Below are positions 61,013-64,000 of a DNA stretch of 64,000 bases, one piece after another. A model generated the notes under the pieces. It searched no databases, was not told the origin of the DNA, and worked only from the letters and a program-made list of their open reading frames with translations. A program made the translations under genes and the position numbers. The DNA is taken from contig NC_092541.1 of assembly GCF_037038585.1 (NCBI RefSeq), forward strand, positions 4,839,445 to 4,903,444, in the 5' to 3' direction. This stretch comes from Patagioenas fasciata (Eukaryota > Chordata > Aves > Columbiformes > Columbidae). Every line of letters starts with the position of its first letter. Position 1 is the first letter of the stretch.

Positions 61013-62089
61013 TAGGACAAGTTGTGCACCCTTTGCCCTGGGGACCCGTCCCTACAGGGCAGACCGCTGCCTCTTTCAGCCCATTATCCCCCCATTCCAC
61101 AATGCGCCGCCCCCGTTTCCTCTGTAGTTATGAAATTTCGACGTGTTCAGAGCTGATAAGCAGCTCATGCCGTCCGCCGTCCCCACAGCACCCGCGACGA
61201 CGCTGCCTCCGCAAGGAAGGGGCGCTGAGGACCTTTTCCAGGGGAGCTGGAGGCACTTTTCTTGCTTGTCATGGGTTTTGGGGAGGGATCTGGCTGACCA
61301 AATGGCAGAAATTAAAGAGAAAGGGATAAATTCAGCTCTGTGCTGCCTCCTCTGATTTCTCAGTGACAGCTGCATAACACAAGCCCCGAAGCTGCGATGT
61401 GCTGCTCTGGTTACAGTCTTGGGTCTTCCTCATCGTGGAATTAGAGCTGGATACTTGCCCTTCCAGTCCATGGTGTCATGTGCTCCAAGAAAGCCCTCTC
61501 TGGCCCACTTGGTGTTATACACCAGGGACAAAAAGGCGAAGGGAGGGCAGAGGTGCCAGCAGAAGTGAGCGTCCTGTGTGCACAGCACAGCACGGAGGGC
61601 GAAGCAGATCTCAGCCTGCAGCACTCACCTCCTGGCCAGCTGGACTCAGCTGGGTTAACAGGCCCCAATTCTCCTTTTCATGTGTTGTCAGGGGTATTCA
61701 GGTCATCTTGGACCTTTGGTGCTGAGAGTGTCCTGGTGAGCTATGAAAGAGCAGATCTGGCTGGGCTCTGCTCTCCGTCCCAACCCTTAGGACGTTGCTC
61801 CACAGTCTGTTTCCCCCTCTTGTGCCGGGCTGAGGTGTTGGACGCCGTGACAGGAGTCACAGAGGGACAGAGGGGACAGGCCAAGATGTTTAACCGGCTC
61901 TGATCCTACAACAGCCTGTGCTGCTGACACCAGAGCTGCTTCTGGAGCCAAACACTGGATGGAACTGGAGGGTCAAAGTGCCAATGCGGGGGCTGGACTG
62001 ATGGAGCTGAGATGATAGTGCAGATCTTGGTTGGTTTTCTTCAGCTTCTTGGGCTTCTTTTTGAACCCAAAACTTTGTTTAAAGAAATC

Positions 62090-62240
62090 TTATTACCTGG
62101 GCACGTGGTGTGGTCTCCATCCTTGGAGGTTTTGGAGACTCAGGCAGACAAAACCATGGGAAATCTTTTGGCATAAGTCTTGTTTCGGCAAGAGGATGGA
62201 TTGGAGACCTCCAGAGGTTCCTTCCACCAGCACTTCTATG
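62090..62240 (+). mobile_element. CR1 LINE 3' fragment (diverged)
   Basis: TGGTCTCCATCCTTGGAGGTTTTGGAGACTC...GAGGATGGATTGGAGACCTCCAGAGGTTCC..CTTCTATGAG is a CR1 3' end with degenerate terminus. Confidence 0.65.
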
Positions 62241-64000
62241 AGTTGATGAAGATGCTGTATTGCTTCACAAGTTAATTAACTAGTTAGTCTAGGTTTTGTG
62301 CATGATAATAACAAACAACACAAATATTCCAGAACACCTTCAGAGGAGTCATCCGACCGATGGGTTACAAAGCTACGATGCTGCTTTCTTGTTCTCCCAG
62401 GCTCCATGCAACAGGTAAGGTGTGTGGCTGGCCAGCTAAACACTGTGCATGGTGCAAGCAGAATTATGTCCCCTGGAAGCTGTCCTGAAAGCAGGCACGT
62501 CCGTGGGATCACAGCAGAAAGTCTGCCATGAACCCTGCCTGCTCACCAGCAGCTCAGTGATGTCTGATTCCATTCCCAGCGATGGACTTCACTGCTCAGG
62601 AGGCCCTTAATGAAGGGAAGTTAATGGGATTAAATGGAGAACAGCTGGAACAACTGAGAATTATTTAGACAAGTGTTTGCTTTTGCCTGTCTTTGACAGG
62701 TTTTAGTGTCTCCCATTCCCACAGCTGCTCACTGAACACAAAGCCATGCATCCCATATTTCTCAGCTCCTGCAGTGGCCCTGCTTTGCAGAGCAGCTGAT
62801 AATTTCCAAGCTCTGCACTTAACACTTCCACAGTGTCTGAGGGCACTCTGCCTGCTGTCTTTGGACAAAAACAAAAGGAACTTGCATCCCTCAGAACGTG
62901 TGAGCATCATCTCTCCTGTTGTGTAGCTTGGCAAGTGAGCCACCATTGGAGATCTCTTTGCCAGAGGCAGCTGGAGCTTCCTGGAGCTAAAAGTCACTGG
63001 ATCCTCACTTTTTATCCCCATAAATACACTTCTGTTCCATAACAAAGCAAAAAGAGACAAAAGGAACATCCCCCAGACAGTGTGGTCCTCTTTGTACCCA
63101 CCCCACAGTATCCTTAGTCCGGATAGAGTGGTGAGGGCTCTTCAGGCTCCTCTTGGTGGCTGCTCTGGCTTAAATTTCTCTGTCACAGTGTCACCACAGC
63201 CACATGTTCCCCTCCTGGGGCTGGCCCTCAGCTATCCTGGCATCCTGTTTGTGGGGCTAAGTGGCGAATCACAGCTGGGGACTGAGCTACTGTAAAAAGA
63301 ACCTGTTTTGGGGGGCAGTGGGGGAGAGAGCTTGTGATCTCTGTATACATCAGTGCCACCTTCATATAGTTCTCCTTTTGTTTCGTTGTCACGTTTTTGA
63401 TGGAAAGTGCCTACAGGAATGAGCAGGTTTTCTGTGTATTGGAGCAGGAGCACTGTCTCTATGATCAGGAGGGCATCAGAACTCAGATGTGGCTGTGTGT
63501 CCTGCTCACACTTTTGCAGTCAGTGACTGATTCTCTATTGCTAGTGTTTATCAAAGGCCACCTTTATTTTAAAGGAAGGCTGTCCTAAATGCAACACAGG
63601 AGGTGCAGTAACCGCTGCTGACCTGCAGACCAGCTGCACCCCGCCTATGTGGAATGTGGGGAATACACACATAGATGGAGATGACTTGCCAGGAGAGGCT
63701 GGGAGTGTGGGACACAGTGCCATCCGGTGGACCTACCAAGCTGACCATGTGGCACCATAATGTAGCATGTTCCCCCGTGATGTGGGTCGAGTCATTGGGT
63801 TGTGTACAATGATTTTCTGACTCAGCCACAAACAAACCTGGGTTGTTGAGCAATGCACGGGTAGCAGATTACAGCCCTGAAAACACCTTCCTCAAGGCCT
63901 TGGGTACCCGGCGGCGCCCATCGCCTGGGTGTCCCCGCTGTGAGGATGCAGGAGGAACCATACATGGGGCACCGGCCCATTGCACCCCCATGTCCCCTCG

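Larger units (their letters stand above)
52271..64000. other. WNT3 5' flank / intergenic
   Basis: Contains only two recognised CR1 fragments, small tandem repeats and the unexplained frame at 53.5 kb. Amniote gene order predicts WNT9B on the plus strand further right. I looked for its leader and first conserved exon motifs (such as the YFGLTG stretch) in the open frames and did not find them. Confidence 0.6.

Noticed and set aside
58000..64000. Possible WNT9B exon 1 expected from conserved gene order
   Set aside because: I searched the plus-strand frames for the WNT9B leader and first conserved motifs and saw none. It probably lies beyond the window.

Overview
The window is vertebrate nuclear DNA, almost certainly from a bird. 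It holds one recognisable gene, the signalling-ligand gene WNT3, on the minus strand with all four of its coding exons. Around the exons lie long introns full of CR1 LINE fragments, the dominant interspersed repeat of bird genomes. Most carry the CR1 3' tail ending in ATTCT(A/G)TG-type octamers. There are no operons, phage or CRISPR structures, and I saw no tRNA or rRNA genes.

Layout from right to left, the direction of WNT3 transcription. Positions 52271-64000 are the 5' flank, where the only coding-like signal is one unexplained short open frame at 53439-53675. Positions 51948-52270 hold the 5' UTR and a compact promoter-like block with an inverted CCAAT box, a weak TATA-like element and an exact PBX-MEIS decamer. 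Coding exon 1 (51868-51947) encodes the signal peptide. A 39.5-kb intron follows, then exon 2 (12113-12354), a 9.6-kb intron, exon 3 (2242-2507), a 1.3-kb intron and the terminal coding exon (447-926). Positions 1-446 are 3' UTR or downstream sequence. The exons join in frame at GT/AG junctions into 355 codons plus a stop, the usual WNT3 length, and every functional residue I checked is present, so the gene looks intact.

The introns and flanks hold about 20 CR1 fragments. One long copy (12995-14905) keeps recognisable but broken reverse-transcriptase sequence. There is also a 420-bp compound TATC/CTCTAT microsatellite, a 60-bp-unit minisatellite at 46180-46722, smaller tandem repeats, a CpG-rich block inside intron 2, and repeat-poor segments of intron 1 with striking palindromic transcription-factor-like motifs.

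In other amniotes WNT3 lies head-to-head with WNT9B, so WNT9B is expected to the right. I could not find any WNT9B exon before the window ends. I see no evidence of a new biological system here. The most useful leads are cis-regulatory candidates, the unexplained open frame at 53.5 kb, and the repeat architecture.
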